Positions 32,700 through 42,912 of a stretch of DNA of 64,000 nucleotides are shown here, piece after piece. The position numbers and the translations under genes were made by a program. Source of the stretch: Pseudoips prasinana (taxonomy: Eukaryota > Arthropoda > Insecta > Lepidoptera > Nolidae); the NCBI GenBank assembly GCA_951640165.1, contig OX621255.1:31408001-31472000 (forward strand), given 5' to 3'. The notes beneath the pieces are model-generated. The model was not told the DNA's origin and made no database searches. It worked only from the letters and a program-made list of their open reading frames with translations. Numbering within the stretch: position 1 is the first letter of the stretch; every line of letters begins with the position of its first letter.

Positions 32700-33450
32700 A
32701 TACAAACTGGTGAATTCTCCCCAATGCAGAATCGCCAATGCCGTCGCCTTACTTGCAAAAAGACAACACGATCAACTTCGCCTCGAAAAGAACAAACCAA
32801 TTATTTTAACTCCAAGACTCGACCGACAGAAAGGCAGCCTAACTTTCAGAGCCCGTACTCTCTTCACTGTTAAATAAAAACTTCTTCCACGTTCACTGAT
32901 GCACCAAAAACTATTCTTCAACGATAAACACGAACTGGCCGAGAGACTCCGCTTATCGCGAGTAACCACATCGAAACACGAAATCAGTAGGCGCGTTTTA
33001 AACAAGTCTGAACATACCTGAGTATCCGAGATATCTGCGATAACAACTTCGATTTTGTTACCTTCGCTCCAAGCAGGCTTCAACCAGTTAATCAAGGCAA
33101 GCTTGTAAGTCGAGTACTCCACGTATGTAAGTTCTCGCACGGTCACTGCACCATACGGCACCATATCTTGAAAAAGGTCATCAATCTCTCGGTCGCCGCA
33201 AACTGTCTTGATACACGCTCCTTTGCTTGCACAACGGGTACGACTTCGAAGTCCATTTGCGAGCTCGACATCGAAGATGTGTCAATGTAACGTATCGAGT
33301 TTCGTAATCAGTTCACGAGTTTGCGATACAGCTGTAAATTCACAATCAGCGGGGTTGTATTTTCATCGTAATTTTACACATTTCAAACACTATTTTCGCT
33401 ACGTGGTGGAACCGAATCACGAAAATATTCTTGATTTTGAGTAGCAGGCA
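32700..33450 (-). pseudogene. Gag-like region of LTR element
   Basis: Just inside the 5' LTR the minus strand opens a frame starting with ATG at about 33452 (MPATQNQEYFRDSVPP), broken by TGA, followed by more open text (QTRELITKL; DLFQDMVPYGAVTVREL) and a 130-residue frame at 32772-33164. Position fits gag. I do not recognise a capsid or zinc-knuckle motif, so identity rests on position only. Confidence 0.35.
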
Positions 33451-33482
33451 TTGCGGTAGACACGTAGGTTGATTTTGGAATC

Positions 33483-33496
33483 GATCCCACCGCTGC
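33483..33496 (-). promoter_or_regulatory. Primer-binding site, tRNA-Leu-like
   Basis: Directly next to the 5' LTR the minus strand reads GCAGCGGTGGGAT, which is complementary to the 3' acceptor/T-arm of common eukaryotic tRNA-Leu species (…ATCCCACCGCTGCCA). The CCA-complementary TGG is not preserved. Such sites prime minus-strand cDNA synthesis. Confidence 0.6.
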
Positions 33497-33786
33497 TGTC
33501 GGAGATTCTGACGGATTTAACTCCGAAACATCGTCGGTGTCCGCCATCATGCACGTGGTTAAAAGAATCAGTGCGCACACCCGGCGCTGTCGAGCTCTGT
33601 ATGCCAACTGTGTCGTGTCGCTAACACGCTAATGTCACTAAGACAACTGACAGACGTCAAACGTCACATGCGACAATTCATAGACAACCTCGACTCGAAC
33701 TACTGACTCAGTGAGTAGTGTTTTCCAAACGCTAATAGATGGCGTTACTAGTACGTAAACAGTCCTTTAACTTAATTTCTCCGACA
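33497..33786 (-). repeat. 5' LTR
   Basis: 290 bp with the same TGTCGGAG...CTCCGACA ends. CATA at 33787-33790 repeats the sequence at 28214-28217. No TATA box is assigned with confidence. Confidence 0.9.
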
Positions 33787-33842
33787 CATATATTTCTTGT
33801 TATTATTATTTTATTTTGTTTGAGCTGCATGCTTTTTTTACA

Positions 33843-33886
33843 AAATATTCATACTAATTAGGGCTTCCTAATTAGTATGAATATTT
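33843..33886. repeat. Perfect 20-bp hairpin
   Basis: Arms 33843-33862 and 33867-33886 are perfect complements around GCTT. It lies 56 bp outside the LTR element. Confidence 0.85.
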
Positions 33887-34104
33887 GGAAAAATAAAGCT
33901 TGACTAAATAACCGTCGTACTGCCTCTGGTCTAGCATTAAATTAGTCAAACTTATGCTCTTTGTAATCAATCTATACATATCATAAAATCGTAGGAAAGT
34001 CAAAACTGTATATTGGGTATTTTTTAAAAACGAGACTTGGGGCGTGATCTACAATTGATATCGAAGCCAAAAATATAGTTTTTAAAATTTTGCATGGATG
34101 TTAT

Positions 34105-34217
34105 TAAGAGGTCGGGTCAACATATAGGCTACATATTATCACGCTATCACTTACGGGAGAGGAGCTGCGATAATTTATAAACTTTAATGCGGGTAAAACC
34201 GTGGGGCGCAGCTAGTA
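34105..34217 (+). mobile_element. Helitron-like repeat, 3' part
   Basis: AACATATAGGCTACATATTA, then GCGGGTAAAACCGTGGGGCG and a CAGCTAGT end. Confidence 0.5.
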
Positions 34218-34239
34218 TTTATTAAGGCACATGTAAGAA

Positions 34240-34315
34240 GGCTAACATAAACAAGCAAATTACGTGCGCAAGGATGACATCCAACACGTGTTGCAATCTT
34301 CTACGGAATATATGA
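34240..34315. repeat. MITE family E fragment
   Basis: AAGCAAATTACGTGCGCAAG and CCAACACGTGTTGCAATC correspond to 2970-3020 of the family E copy in inverted orientation. Confidence 0.5.
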
Positions 34316-34724
34316 TGATAATAAATTGGATAAAAACAATAAATTTAATAAGTATTATCTTCACTTTAAGGGCCTATGAAACAACACAAGTGCTGGTGGT
34401 CCCGGTTTAAGAATAGTTGCATGTGTTAAAATTATTTCTTAATTCATTTTTGTGACATAAATATATTATCAATAGTATTGTATATCAATATACTATTTAT
34501 ACTTGTTAATGTTACTTTATTAAATTCTGTTGTTCATGTCACATATTATAAAAGCTGTATAATTATTTTTTTTCTAAATAAACCGTATTTTGTATCTCCA
34601 AATCTTCAGTTATTTCCAAAAAATAAATTCCAAAAATAAAGTTTAGACTCTTTTTAGATAGCCTCTACTCTAATATACTTTTACCTGAGATTTACGTGAG
34701 ATTCGATATGTGACAGCAAGCACT

Positions 34725-34810
34725 ATAGATGGATGACCGCTTAATAGGTAAAATTTCTGAACATTTCCATGCTTCGGAAGGTTTGTTAAACTCCATATCA
34801 GGCAACAGAC
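34725..34810 (+). mobile_element. 5S-like SINE, fragment
   Basis: TATAGATGGATGACCGC followed by ATTTCTGAACATTTCC and GCTTCGGAAGG match the body of the 5S-like family at 42395-42625. Head missing. Confidence 0.5.
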
Positions 34811-36180
34811 GTCAACTCATGTTAAAGTCCTTACACAATTTAGGGAGTAGAGTATCCACTCACCGTACGAGAAAGAATAAAAAAGATGAATGATTTCTAC
34901 CAGCCCGCTAGATCTTATGACTTGCACTACCGCCGTATCACCGGGTTTATGACTGAGATTAGACAAGTGCCGGCGTTAACCGAATAGTGCCCTTAACTGC
35001 ACCTTATGAGACGATGGTGATAGTGTGGACAAGGGTTTATATTTATTATACCTACAGATACTTTAATAGCTGTTGTGTATGTATGGCATGTCATAATCCA
35101 TTCGCACTAGTTTTACTAAAAAAAAATATACAGAGAAAGCTACTTAAAGCTCAAGTGGAGGAAATGTGTACGTTTTGTCATAAGTTGGTTTTAAATAAGC
35201 ACCCACCACAGAAGAGCCTGAATGTCAAAAGTACCATGTTGTGCAATAGATTTAGATATTGGATATTGTCTATAAGTGCAATGATGATTAGTCCGTTATA
35301 AAAAGAAGCTCTGAATAAAACTATCAAACGGAACGAATAATTATCATCATTATTTTATTTGTGGAGAAACAGTAACATATATGACCTCTTAGAATTTGAC
35401 AGGAACGGTTCCCGACATGATGAAAAATCTACTGCATTTTCGTTTACAAAAAAGTTTCCATATTTTAAGTTTTTGTTTTATGTAAAGGATTACATGGAGA
35501 AACATTTGGTTGATGATATACTACACGTAGTCATCTGATCCCAAACTAGACCAACAGTCCAGGGCTGTAATGCAGTATACATGTATTATTCCGTGAAAAA
35601 TCTAACACAAGAAAGAAGATTTACAGCACACATTATGTAAACGGCACAAGTTGTAGCACAGTTTGCAAAATAAGCGAAAATAACTTGGCCTAACAAATTG
35701 CGTCAGCGGATCGGCTTGTTTGTATGGGACACATTATTTTACCCTTATTTATTTACTATGGACTTTACTAGCACAAAAAGCACTCACAATATTCCAAACA
35801 AACATAATTTCCTTCCATCCGTTTATAAATATGTATACCACAATATGGATTAGCGTCTAAGAGCGCATTGATATTTGTGAGAACCCTAGGAACTGGTAAA
35901 TTTACATTAAGAAGTGCTCAATTCTTCTGAAGACAGTGATTTTTGGAGAAATAAAGGGACTTTGTTGAGGTGTGGGAAAGAAAACAGCTTGAATAAGTAT
36001 TGTCGACGGTCGGGGGACTTCCGTCAGGTACGACATTCCTATTCCAAGCCTTTGTAAAATTGATTTAATGAGACAATACAAAAGCTAATTACAAAAGGCT
36101 TTTTGACCTATTAAGGTAGAGCATTGCAGTTACATAAAACATCCCCAAAAATCGGCCACATCAGTCACTGACTTGAGCTG
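34811..36180. other. Long stretch without recognised gene
   Basis: A 104-codon frame at 34987-35301 has cysteine pairs (CCVCMACH, CTFCHK) but is A+T-rich, lacks splice-like borders and resembles nothing I know. A worn SINE C tail may lie at 35505-35580. Otherwise empty. Confidence 0.35.
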
Positions 36181-36184
36181 CTGT

Positions 36185-36540
36185 GTGGCTGACGGAATAG
36201 AATATCACCACCATAGATAACAAAGATAATAGAATATCATCTCGCGGGAGGCGAAAAAGTCAACCCGAGGAAATATCTATCATCATATCATAGAAATGAT
36301 GATGATATATGCAAAGATCGAGACAAATGGAAATCCGTTGTCTCTGCCTACCCCTCTCGGAAACAGGCGTGAGTCTATGTATGTATATCATCGAAAAACG
36401 GGCAACAGCGACTCTCTGTGTACTATTAGCACCATACTACGATCGCCAACCCGTCTGCCTAGCGTAGCAATCATAGTATATCCCCATTTTCTTCGGGGAA
36501 GCTCTTGTCCAGCAATGGAAGTCATTCGACTGACATGATA
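36185..36540 (+). mobile_element. Short RTE-derived element, copy 2
   Basis: AGAATATCATCTCGCGGGAGG and AACGGGCAACAGCG blocks match the RTE 5' end; CGATCGCCAACCCGTCTGCC and TTGTCCAGCAATGGAAGTC match its later parts. A piece at 36285-36390 (GATCGAGACAAATGGAAATC) is extra and recurs in inverse at 58345-58420. Confidence 0.55.
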
Positions 36541-36659
36541 AACTGCCCTGAGCTGAGGTTCGATTCGATTCTGTCGCAAGACATATAGGTACATTGTTGT
36601 CTGATTCGCTAGAAGATTTAAGCCCTCCCTCGCGGCTATTATCCGCTATCTGTATATTT

Positions 36660-36890
36660 CATGTTAAAAAGGCCTCAAGTATGGTTTCCAGCTCAGAAAG
36701 AATGCGTAGGTGTCGTAAAAGGCAACTAGGGCTATCACGTAGTCCGGGAGCAGCGCTGCCTGTGTAGTGTGTACTACCATCTAACTACAGTCACCAACTC
36801 CAATGCCAAAGCGTGGTGACTAAAATTCCAACTTTATAGAAACGTTTGGACGAAGCCTTAGTCCAGCAGCAGACGATATCAGACTAATAA
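36660..36890 (+). mobile_element. SINE family R
   Basis: CGTAGGTGTCGTAAAAGGC, GTCCGGGAGCAGCGCTGCCTG, ATGCCAAAGCGTGGTGACTA, and the RTE-like end CCTTAGTCCAGCAGCAGACG with GATATCAGACTAATAATG. Uninterrupted reference for 21060 and 41095. Confidence 0.65.
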
Positions 36891-36944
36891 TGTTGTCATT
36901 GCTTGCTGCGCTAACCTCGATGTTCGGCCTCACACATACATGCT

Positions 36945-37165
36945 TACTTTACTTTAACGTGTGGGTAGTGGTTACGTCAAAATTATTAAAACCACCCAGA
37001 AGGTTTCTGACATGGTTTATCGAACTGTTGTCTAACGACTACAACAGGAACCGACGCCTTAACGTGCCCTCCGAAGCACGAAGACGCTCAGACAATAAAC
37101 CACTTTGACGGTCACCCATCTATAGACTGCCTAGGTGCTTTAACTCGCCGATGACTGACAGACCG
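36945..37165 (-). mobile_element. 5S-rRNA-like SINE, copy 1
   Basis: On the minus strand the head resembles the 5S rRNA internal promoter (a block ending ATAGATGGGTGACCGTC). The body follows with CGTGCTTCGGAGGGCACGT and the end carries AACCACTACCCACACG. Same family as 37563, 42395, 47328, 58650. Confidence 0.6.
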
Positions 37166-37239
37166 ATGAGAACAACTGACTGTGAGAGACACATACGAGA
37201 CACGTGCTGTAGTTGTTACTTTAAAATTGTATTACGCAT

Positions 37240-37340
37240 TTTTCTCCAAGAAGGACAATATATCAAGCAAATTATATGCGCCCGTATGATACCCAACACG
37301 TGTTTCTGTTCTGCACGGATCATTCTCTTATTATATGAGG
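37240..37340. repeat. MITE family E fragment
   Basis: CCAAGAAGGACAATATATC, GCAAATTATATGCGCCCG and ACCCAACACGTGTTTCTG match 2970-3040 in inverted order. Confidence 0.5.
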
Positions 37341-37562
37341 AAGAGAGAGAATGCAGAAGAAGACGTCGCAAGCAGCGTTCTTTCCTTGGCTCTTAAAACT
37401 AAACAAATTGCCAGATCGCGTGGTATGCTTGACTGGTACAATCTGAATCATTTTTCTCGTATTACAGGGATTGGTATGACTTGGAAGCTACTGAGAACGT
37501 AATCTTCAAAGTACTTAGGTATACTGTACAAAAATGCTATATCTTAACTTACTACTTACTAA

Positions 37563-37797
37563 ACGTACGGGCAGTGGATTACTCTAGTGTCAGAGTCGTT
37601 CAAGCCGCCCAGTAGGCCTCTGACATGGCTTAAATACTGTTACGTAATGACTACAACCGGGACCGACAGCTTAACATGCCCTCTGAAGCGTGATTACGCT
37701 CAGAAATTAAACCACTTTGGTGGTCACCCATCTATGGCCTGACCGCGAGTCTAGTTGCTTAACCTCGTCGATCACTTACGGACCGTTGAGAGCATCC
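37563..37797 (-). mobile_element. 5S-rRNA-like SINE, copy 2
   Basis: The minus strand reads GATCGACGAGGTTAAGCAAC, then CGCGGTCAGGCCATAGATGG and GTGACCACC, which parallels the A box, intermediate element and C box of 5S rRNA genes. The 3' part ends ATCCACTGCCCGTACG. Confidence 0.65.
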
Positions 37798-38054
37798 AGC
37801 TATGACTGTTACTGGGTCAATATCTCCATTGTAACTAAACTCCATAGATATTATCTTGGAACAGAGTTGTGTGGGAGCCAAATACGATTATCGATATATC
37901 ATAATAAAACTATGAACATCTGAAAGTCATGGTAAGAGTTCACCATAGACCAACAAACAAGAGAAATCATTGCGGTTGTTAGTAAAAGGATTTTTCATAA
38001 TAGTCACACGAAATGAAAAAGCAAGAAGAATTGACTTCACAAATAACAAACAAA

Positions 38055-38275
38055 CAACTGTCTTAGCCGCTGCACGTGTGGCGCAGCGGCTAAGACAGTC
38101 GCCTCGCCGCTTCGTGTCGCGGGTTCGAGTCCCGCACCGGACAACTATTTGTGTGACCCATAAATAGTTGTTCTGAGTCTGGATGTAATTTGTGTCCATC
38201 TATTATATGTTTGTAAAGTACCCCGCGACACAGGGATTAGATTGCCTAGTGCAGGCGCTGTCTTTATAAAAAAAA
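38055..38275 (+). mobile_element. SINE family B with inverted duplication at its 5' end
   Basis: Head: GTGGCGCAGCGGCTAAGAC and GGGTTCGAGTCCCGC. Body: CATAAATAGTTGTTCTGAG; end: CTAGTGCAGGCGCTGTC plus A-rich tail. Just before the head, 38057-38074 is a reverse complement of 38082-38099, giving a palindrome. Confidence 0.8.
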
Positions 38276-38287
38276 TAAATAACAAAC

Positions 38288-38402
38288 TTCCAACTAATAT
38301 TATAAATGTAAATAACATGCAGACAGTTTGTGAGTGTGTATGTTTGTTACTTGTTCACGCAAATTATAAAGTTTAACGCGGGTAAACGCGGGTAACGCTA
38401 GT
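38288..38402 (+). mobile_element. Helitron-like repeat, internally deleted
   Basis: ACTAATATTATAAATG, GTGAGTGTGTATGTTTGTTA and a GCGGGTAACGCTAGT end. The middle is missing. Confidence 0.5.
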
Positions 38403-38454
38403 ACATAGTACATAGATATTACAGATAAACTACACCCATACAGAACAAATAATC

Positions 38455-38608
38455 GTCACGCTTGGCAGACGGGTTGGCGATCGCAGTATGATGGTCATAG
38501 TATTTAGTAACACTTTACAGTAATACTTCTTCTGGTAGATATTCCCTCGGATTGTCTTCTACGCCCCCCACGGGATGAGATGGGGTGATGATATTCTGCT
38601 GCATATTC
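38455..38608 (-). mobile_element. Short RTE-derived element, copy 3 (5' part)
   Basis: Minus strand: CATCTCATCCCGTGGGGGGC, GTAGAAGACAATCCGAGGGA, and CGATCGCCAACCCGTCTGCC at the left end. Matches RTE 13590-13720. Confidence 0.55.
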
Positions 38609-39461
38609 GCCGCCGTCATCACACAGCAAGATTTATTTTTTATATCATAGTTCTCCAAAGGAGCAGGCGGGTGATAACCGCCGTCTATGGACATTCGCAA
38701 TACCATTCACGGGTGCGTTGCCGGCCGTTAAAAAAAGCAGCAAACAAGTGTTGCTGACCCTTCCCCCCACCCCGATGAGTACTAGCGACCTTACTCACAC
38801 GCAGAAACACAACATTAAAGTTATTAATTTTATTACTAAGAAATGGCTTTTGTAAGGTGGAGCTATTTCCCCAGTCGGGCTGCTCTTTGAGCGAATGAAC
38901 GCTGTGCCCTACCTTTCTATAAGATCGTCACATTACCGTTATTACAAAGAGATTAAGAGCTGTATTCGCGGTGGCATTGTATCCACTGATGCGGAATTAA
39001 GTGCTAAAGCAAACAATCTCAAAAATTTACGAAGTCTATAGACTCATTAGTCTGTGGAGTTCATTCAACTTGTTTGTCTCAACGGTTAGTATTTTGACGG
39101 TATCATCAGTTTTATTGTTTTCTCCAACAAATAATAACGAAAGTAGGTTAAATATATACTTATTGAAGTTTATTACACTTTTTTATATTTCATTTAAGAG
39201 ATTAACTAGACCTTCTTCCACCGCTCGGATATATCGGATTTAAGAGGGACCCGGGAAGACGCACCTAAAATGAGACGCACAAAAATGATAAAATGATGGT
39301 TGTAATTGAACGTTTTAAATGAAATTATTCGAGATCATAGAATATGTACGCCTAGGATAAGATTATTATTTGTTTATATGTTTTTTAAACGTTCTCATGT
39401 AAGTGAATTACTGTAAATTCTTATGAGAAAATAAAGATATCTCAAACCTCAAAAATATAAA
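38609..39461. other. Unassigned stretch with a dispersed repeat
   Basis: 38660-38725 (AACCGCCGTCTATGGACATT, GGTGCGTTGCCGGCCGTT) is a common lepidopteran-type repeat block also hinted at near 20940. 39001-39243 is open but has no known motif. Confidence 0.35.
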
Positions 39462-39560
39462 TTACACCCATAATCGTGCATCACACAAAAATTTAAGAGG
39501 AACCGAACCCACGACCTCTGGCTTAGTGGTCACTAGACCAACAGGCTAGTCAGAGAGACT
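39462..39560 (-). mobile_element. SINE family C, head fragment
   Basis: Complement of a B box (CCGAACCCACGACCTCTGGC) and A-box region (CACTAGACCAACAGGC), matching 25156-25260 in inverse orientation. Confidence 0.5.
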
Positions 39561-40429
39561 AAGATTGATTATAATTAAATTATAAATTGTAATTAACTGT
39601 CATGTTTCTAATTTATTTCTAGCAAAAGGATTCTTACTCAGTTTCATGAGTGTTTTACAATAGATTGGTAGGTGAATAATAATAATACTGATAAAGGAGC
39701 TTTGTGCCCAAGCGGTGTAAGCTGTTCAGTCGGACTACTGTGCTGTGAGGTCGGGATTCCATTCCCAAATCGGCATAAAAAGGTCTGATCGATGATTTCT
39801 GCCTCGAAGAACACGTCCTTTTTTCTTTATAGTATGGACACTTTTGACACAATCAGTGTGATCTAGACTTCAGTATAATCCAGCAACAGTTTTTGGGCAT
39901 GAATCATGGGCCATCAAAAATGATTTCTACAAGAAAAATGTTGTTCTACTAAAACATGCTCACTGACCTGAATTGTGTACACCTGTATGGTTGATTTTTA
40001 AGAACTATGTATGTATAGAATAAGATCCTCTTTTTGTACCAAATTTCACACAATAAACATTGATTTGATTTGACCCCAATGACTCACGAATGGAGAGGTT
40101 ATCTGACGAGTACACAAATCTCTAGAAATACTTCCGAAAGTAAAAGACAAAAAAAAATTGTATGGAATAATATCAAGGAAGTTTTATCTTGTTAGGTAAA
40201 GAAAAACGTAGCTCTGCTCGAGATATGAAAAAATTGATAGGCATTGCCAGGACAATACCTGTTTCTTATGATAGAAACATGCGGAGCTGACGGCGTACTC
40301 CCAATAATGCAGGGGCATCAAAAGAGATGACCGACAAAAATTTCCCTCGGAAGCTTTGGCAAGCAGCCCGAATCTGAAGGCCTCACGCCCGGAGGGGTAG
40401 TTAACTAGTTTTTTACCAATGTTGAAATA
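39561..40429. other. Unassigned stretch with a worn tRNA-like head
   Basis: 39695-39790 (GTGCCCAAGCGGTGTAAGC, GGTCGGGATTCCATTCCC) looks like another tRNA-headed SINE fragment. No gene seen to 40429. Confidence 0.35.
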
Positions 40430-40650
40430 ATGAAATAATAATGAAATAATGAAATTTATTCAGCACTTGGGTATTTACATACACTTGTACTTGTCAAGCT
40501 CACAATGTATTACATAAACACAGTTTAAAAACAGTAATTTAAGTAACAAAATATTTTAAATTAGTCCGTTCGTGCGGTCTGTTTCGTCACATGTATATTT
40601 AATATCCTTATATAAATAATAAATAGCAAGTTACTAAGCTAATTTAGCAA
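40430..40650 (-). repeat. LINE 3'UTR family U, minus copy
   Basis: Its complement (GTGACGAAACAGACCGCACG, GAGCTTGACAAGTACAAGTG, AATAAATTTCATTATTTC) is collinear with 51905-51960 plus 57758-57910. This is the intact version of the UTR that is split at 51960. Confidence 0.65.
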
Positions 40651-40826
40651 TAGTATATCAAATTAAAGAATTGAAAACAACGAGCAGTTGGCTAGCGCAA
40701 AAGGCTCTCAACCAGTAGCTTAATTTAAACGACTATGCTTGCTGACTCAAATTTGTCAATTTAGTCCTAGTAATCCTATAGAGCCGCGTGGTTTCCGGCC
40801 GAGAAAGAATGACAGGACCACCCCAT

Positions 40827-41092
40827 AGTCGGTCACCATAGCCTAGTTGGTAGTGCTCCTGCCTACGAAGCTGGTGGTCCTGGGTTCGAATCCCGGTAAG
40901 TGCAAATATTTGTGTGATGAGCACGAATATATGTTTCTGAGTCATGGATGTTTTCTATGTATATATGTATTTATCTATCTATATAAGTATGTATATCGTC
41001 GCCTGGTACCCATAGTACAAGCTTTGCTTAGTTTGGGGCTAGGATGATCTGTGTGACATTGTCCCCAGATATTATTATTATTATATTATAGT
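40827..41092 (+). mobile_element. SINE family A, full-length copy
   Basis: A-box-like TAGCCTAGTTGGTAGTGCTC (about 40840), B-box-like GGTTCGAATCC (about 40881-40891), body with GAGTCATGGATGTTTTC, shared tail GTACAAGCTTTGCTTAG and (ATT)n near 41070-41090. Reference for the other copies. Confidence 0.8.
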
Positions 41093-41094
41093 AC

Positions 41095-41285
41095 CACGTG
41101 AGTGTAGTCGGGCAGCAGCACCTCCTGTGTACTATCTATCTACTGCGGTCGCCACCTCCATGCCAAGCGCGGTGACTACACGAAATCGCTCCAAATGGCA
41201 ACGTTATAGAAACACTTGGTGGAGGCCATAAGCCTCTACCGAAACTTACTATAACGTTAGCGGATGATATCAGGTTGATTAGTTT
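41095..41285 (+). mobile_element. SINE family R, copy with internal duplication
   Basis: GTAGTCGGGCAGCAGCACCT, CATGCCAAGCGCGGTGACTA, and GGAGGCCATAAGCCTC, then an extra ACCGAAACTTACTATAACG before GATGATATCAGGTTGATTAG. Confidence 0.5.
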
Positions 41286-41734
41286 TTTAAGCGCTACCGG
41301 AAGATCAGCGTTACAGTAATAGGTAATTATTATTTACTGTAACATTTGCTGAGGTAGACGCGTTTCCTAGCTAGTACTTAAAATGTTGCATGCTTCATAA
41401 GTATTATGTTAACTAAACGTAATTAGTTATATCATCTTAGATGTAAACTAAATTAAGGATTATCTGTGCTTGTTGGGAATAAATCTTTTCTATTTATTTT
41501 TTTATTTTTTTTATGATGATGTATCCTTCTATTTGTCCATTTCATCACAGATAAAAAATAAAAATGTATCGTGGTTCTGCCTTTTGTTGGGTCGATGTAC
41601 TGAAGGTAAAAATAATGTTTGCTTTGCTTTGCTTGCTTCTTTCTGCAATGTTAGCAACCTTTAAGGGAAGTGGAGTATAGTGCTTATTCGCTCTTTGAGC
41701 AATTTCACTAGAGAAGAATCTTACAAAATTAAAT
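41286..41734. other. Unassigned A+T-rich stretch
   Basis: A short frame at 41470-41664 has no recognisable motif. Nothing else seen. Confidence 0.35.
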
Positions 41735-42345
41735 CAAATCAAATCAATTTATTAATTGCAAACACAGGTACATTATTACATTTTATGGTGTCATACAAAT
41801 GTGAAGATCACTATGTCTAGCCGGTGAGGGCATGCAATTTTGTAAAGATGTAATGACATAATTAATAGTAAATTAGAAAATAATATATAAAAAAGAAATG
41901 TCATTACCATAATAAATACTACAAAATTAATGTCATAATTAAGAAATACATGCTTATCATTATGTCAAAATGTCAGAAATTATAAAAAAAAGACAATGTA
42001 CTTAAATCAATGTCACCTTAAATAATTTATATATACCTTAAATAACAATTAAATTACGTAATTGACACACAAGTCGGAACATAAAAACATTGGAAATATG
42101 AAAAATAAATGTCAACTATGTTTTATCCAATAAGTATTCTGTTATTGTATAGTATGCCTTATGTATTAAAACATTAGACAAATTCTTTTTAAATTTTAGA
42201 AGATCAGTTTCGGAAAGAATAGGGGTTGGTAATTTATTATAACTTTAGATTGGGTGATTATTTTAGATATTCCAGAGATTTATTATGATATACTCGTAAT
42301 AGCCTTGGTTGTGTGTAAGATTGAAAGTGCTTATCAAGGGTACAA
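41735..42345 (-). pseudogene. LINE 3' end, minus strand
   Basis: Starts with the complement of an A-rich tail (AAATCAAATCAAATCAATTT), runs through an A+T-rich UTR, and at about 42200-42345 reads like decayed antisense LINE coding DNA. No intact frame. Confidence 0.4.
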
Positions 42346-42394
42346 TGCGTGAGTGATTTGTGTGTTGCAAGTACCACATAGGCGCTCATAGCCA

Positions 42395-42625
42395 GATGGT
42401 TCCACCGATCCGTAGATGTCAGCAAGGTTAAGCAACTAGACTCGCGGTCAGTTCATAGATGACCGCCAAAGAGGTTAATTTCTGAGTATTTTCGAGCATT
42501 GGAGGGCTCGTTAAGCTTTTGATCCCGGTTGTAGCCATTAGACAACAGTCGTTAAGCCATGCCAGAGGCCCACTAGGTGGCTTGAACAAAGCTGACAAGG
42601 GTAACCACTGCCCATACGATAAGTA
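42395..42625 (+). mobile_element. 5S-rRNA-like SINE, copy 3
   Basis: CAGCAAGGTTAAGCAACTAG, GCGGTCAGTTCATAGATGAC and CGCC resemble the 5S rRNA A box, IE and C box. Then ATTTCTGAGTATTTTCGAGC, TTGATCCCGGTTGTAGCC, and the end GGTAACCACTGCCCATACG with AAGTAAGTACTAAG. Confidence 0.65.
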
Positions 42626-42749
42626 AGTACTAAGTAAATAGACGCTATCAGATAAGCGGACTTAATGGTATAAAAACCCTTAATTTTATATTACATTTAT
42701 CGGTAAGTTAGGTTACGTTTCCTTTAAAACTTATTAAATATGATATCAT

Positions 42750-42912
42750 CATCATCATCATATAATATGCCGAAAGACGTCCACTGCAAAGGCTTCTCCC
42801 AAGGATCTTCACAATAGCCGGTCCTGCGCTGCCCGCATCCAGCGGCTTCCCGCGACCCGCACAAGATCGTCGGTCCACCTTGTAGGGGGCCTGCCCACTG
42901 CCACTTCAGTTA
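42750..42912 (-). pseudogene. RTE LINE 3'-end fragment
   Basis: ATCATCATCATCAT tail complement, then TATGCCGAAAGACGTCCAC and CCGCATCCAGCGGCTTCCCG, close to the complement of 16480-16680. 5'-truncated. Confidence 0.75.

Larger units (their letters stand above)
28218..33786 (-). mobile_element. Ty3/gypsy-type LTR retrotransposon, non-autonomous and rearranged
   Basis: Two 290-bp direct repeats that begin TGTCGGAG and end CTCCGACA border the element; CATA flanks both sides as a 4-bp target duplication. Integrase, protease-like and gag-like remnants all read on the minus strand, so the 5' LTR is the one at 33497-33786. Reverse transcriptase and RNase H are not visible. The interior holds two integrase-C-terminus modules, two tandem arrays, an RTE fragment with its own insertion, and a MITE piece. 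LTRs differ at about 4 of 290 positions by eye. Confidence 0.85.

Noticed and set aside
34987..35301. 104-codon frame with paired cysteines
   Set aside because: A+T-rich, spacing does not match a known zinc finger, and no splice-like borders.
42395..42625. Genuine 5S rRNA gene
   Set aside because: Only the internal-promoter region resembles 5S; flanks and 3' half are those of a dispersed repeat.
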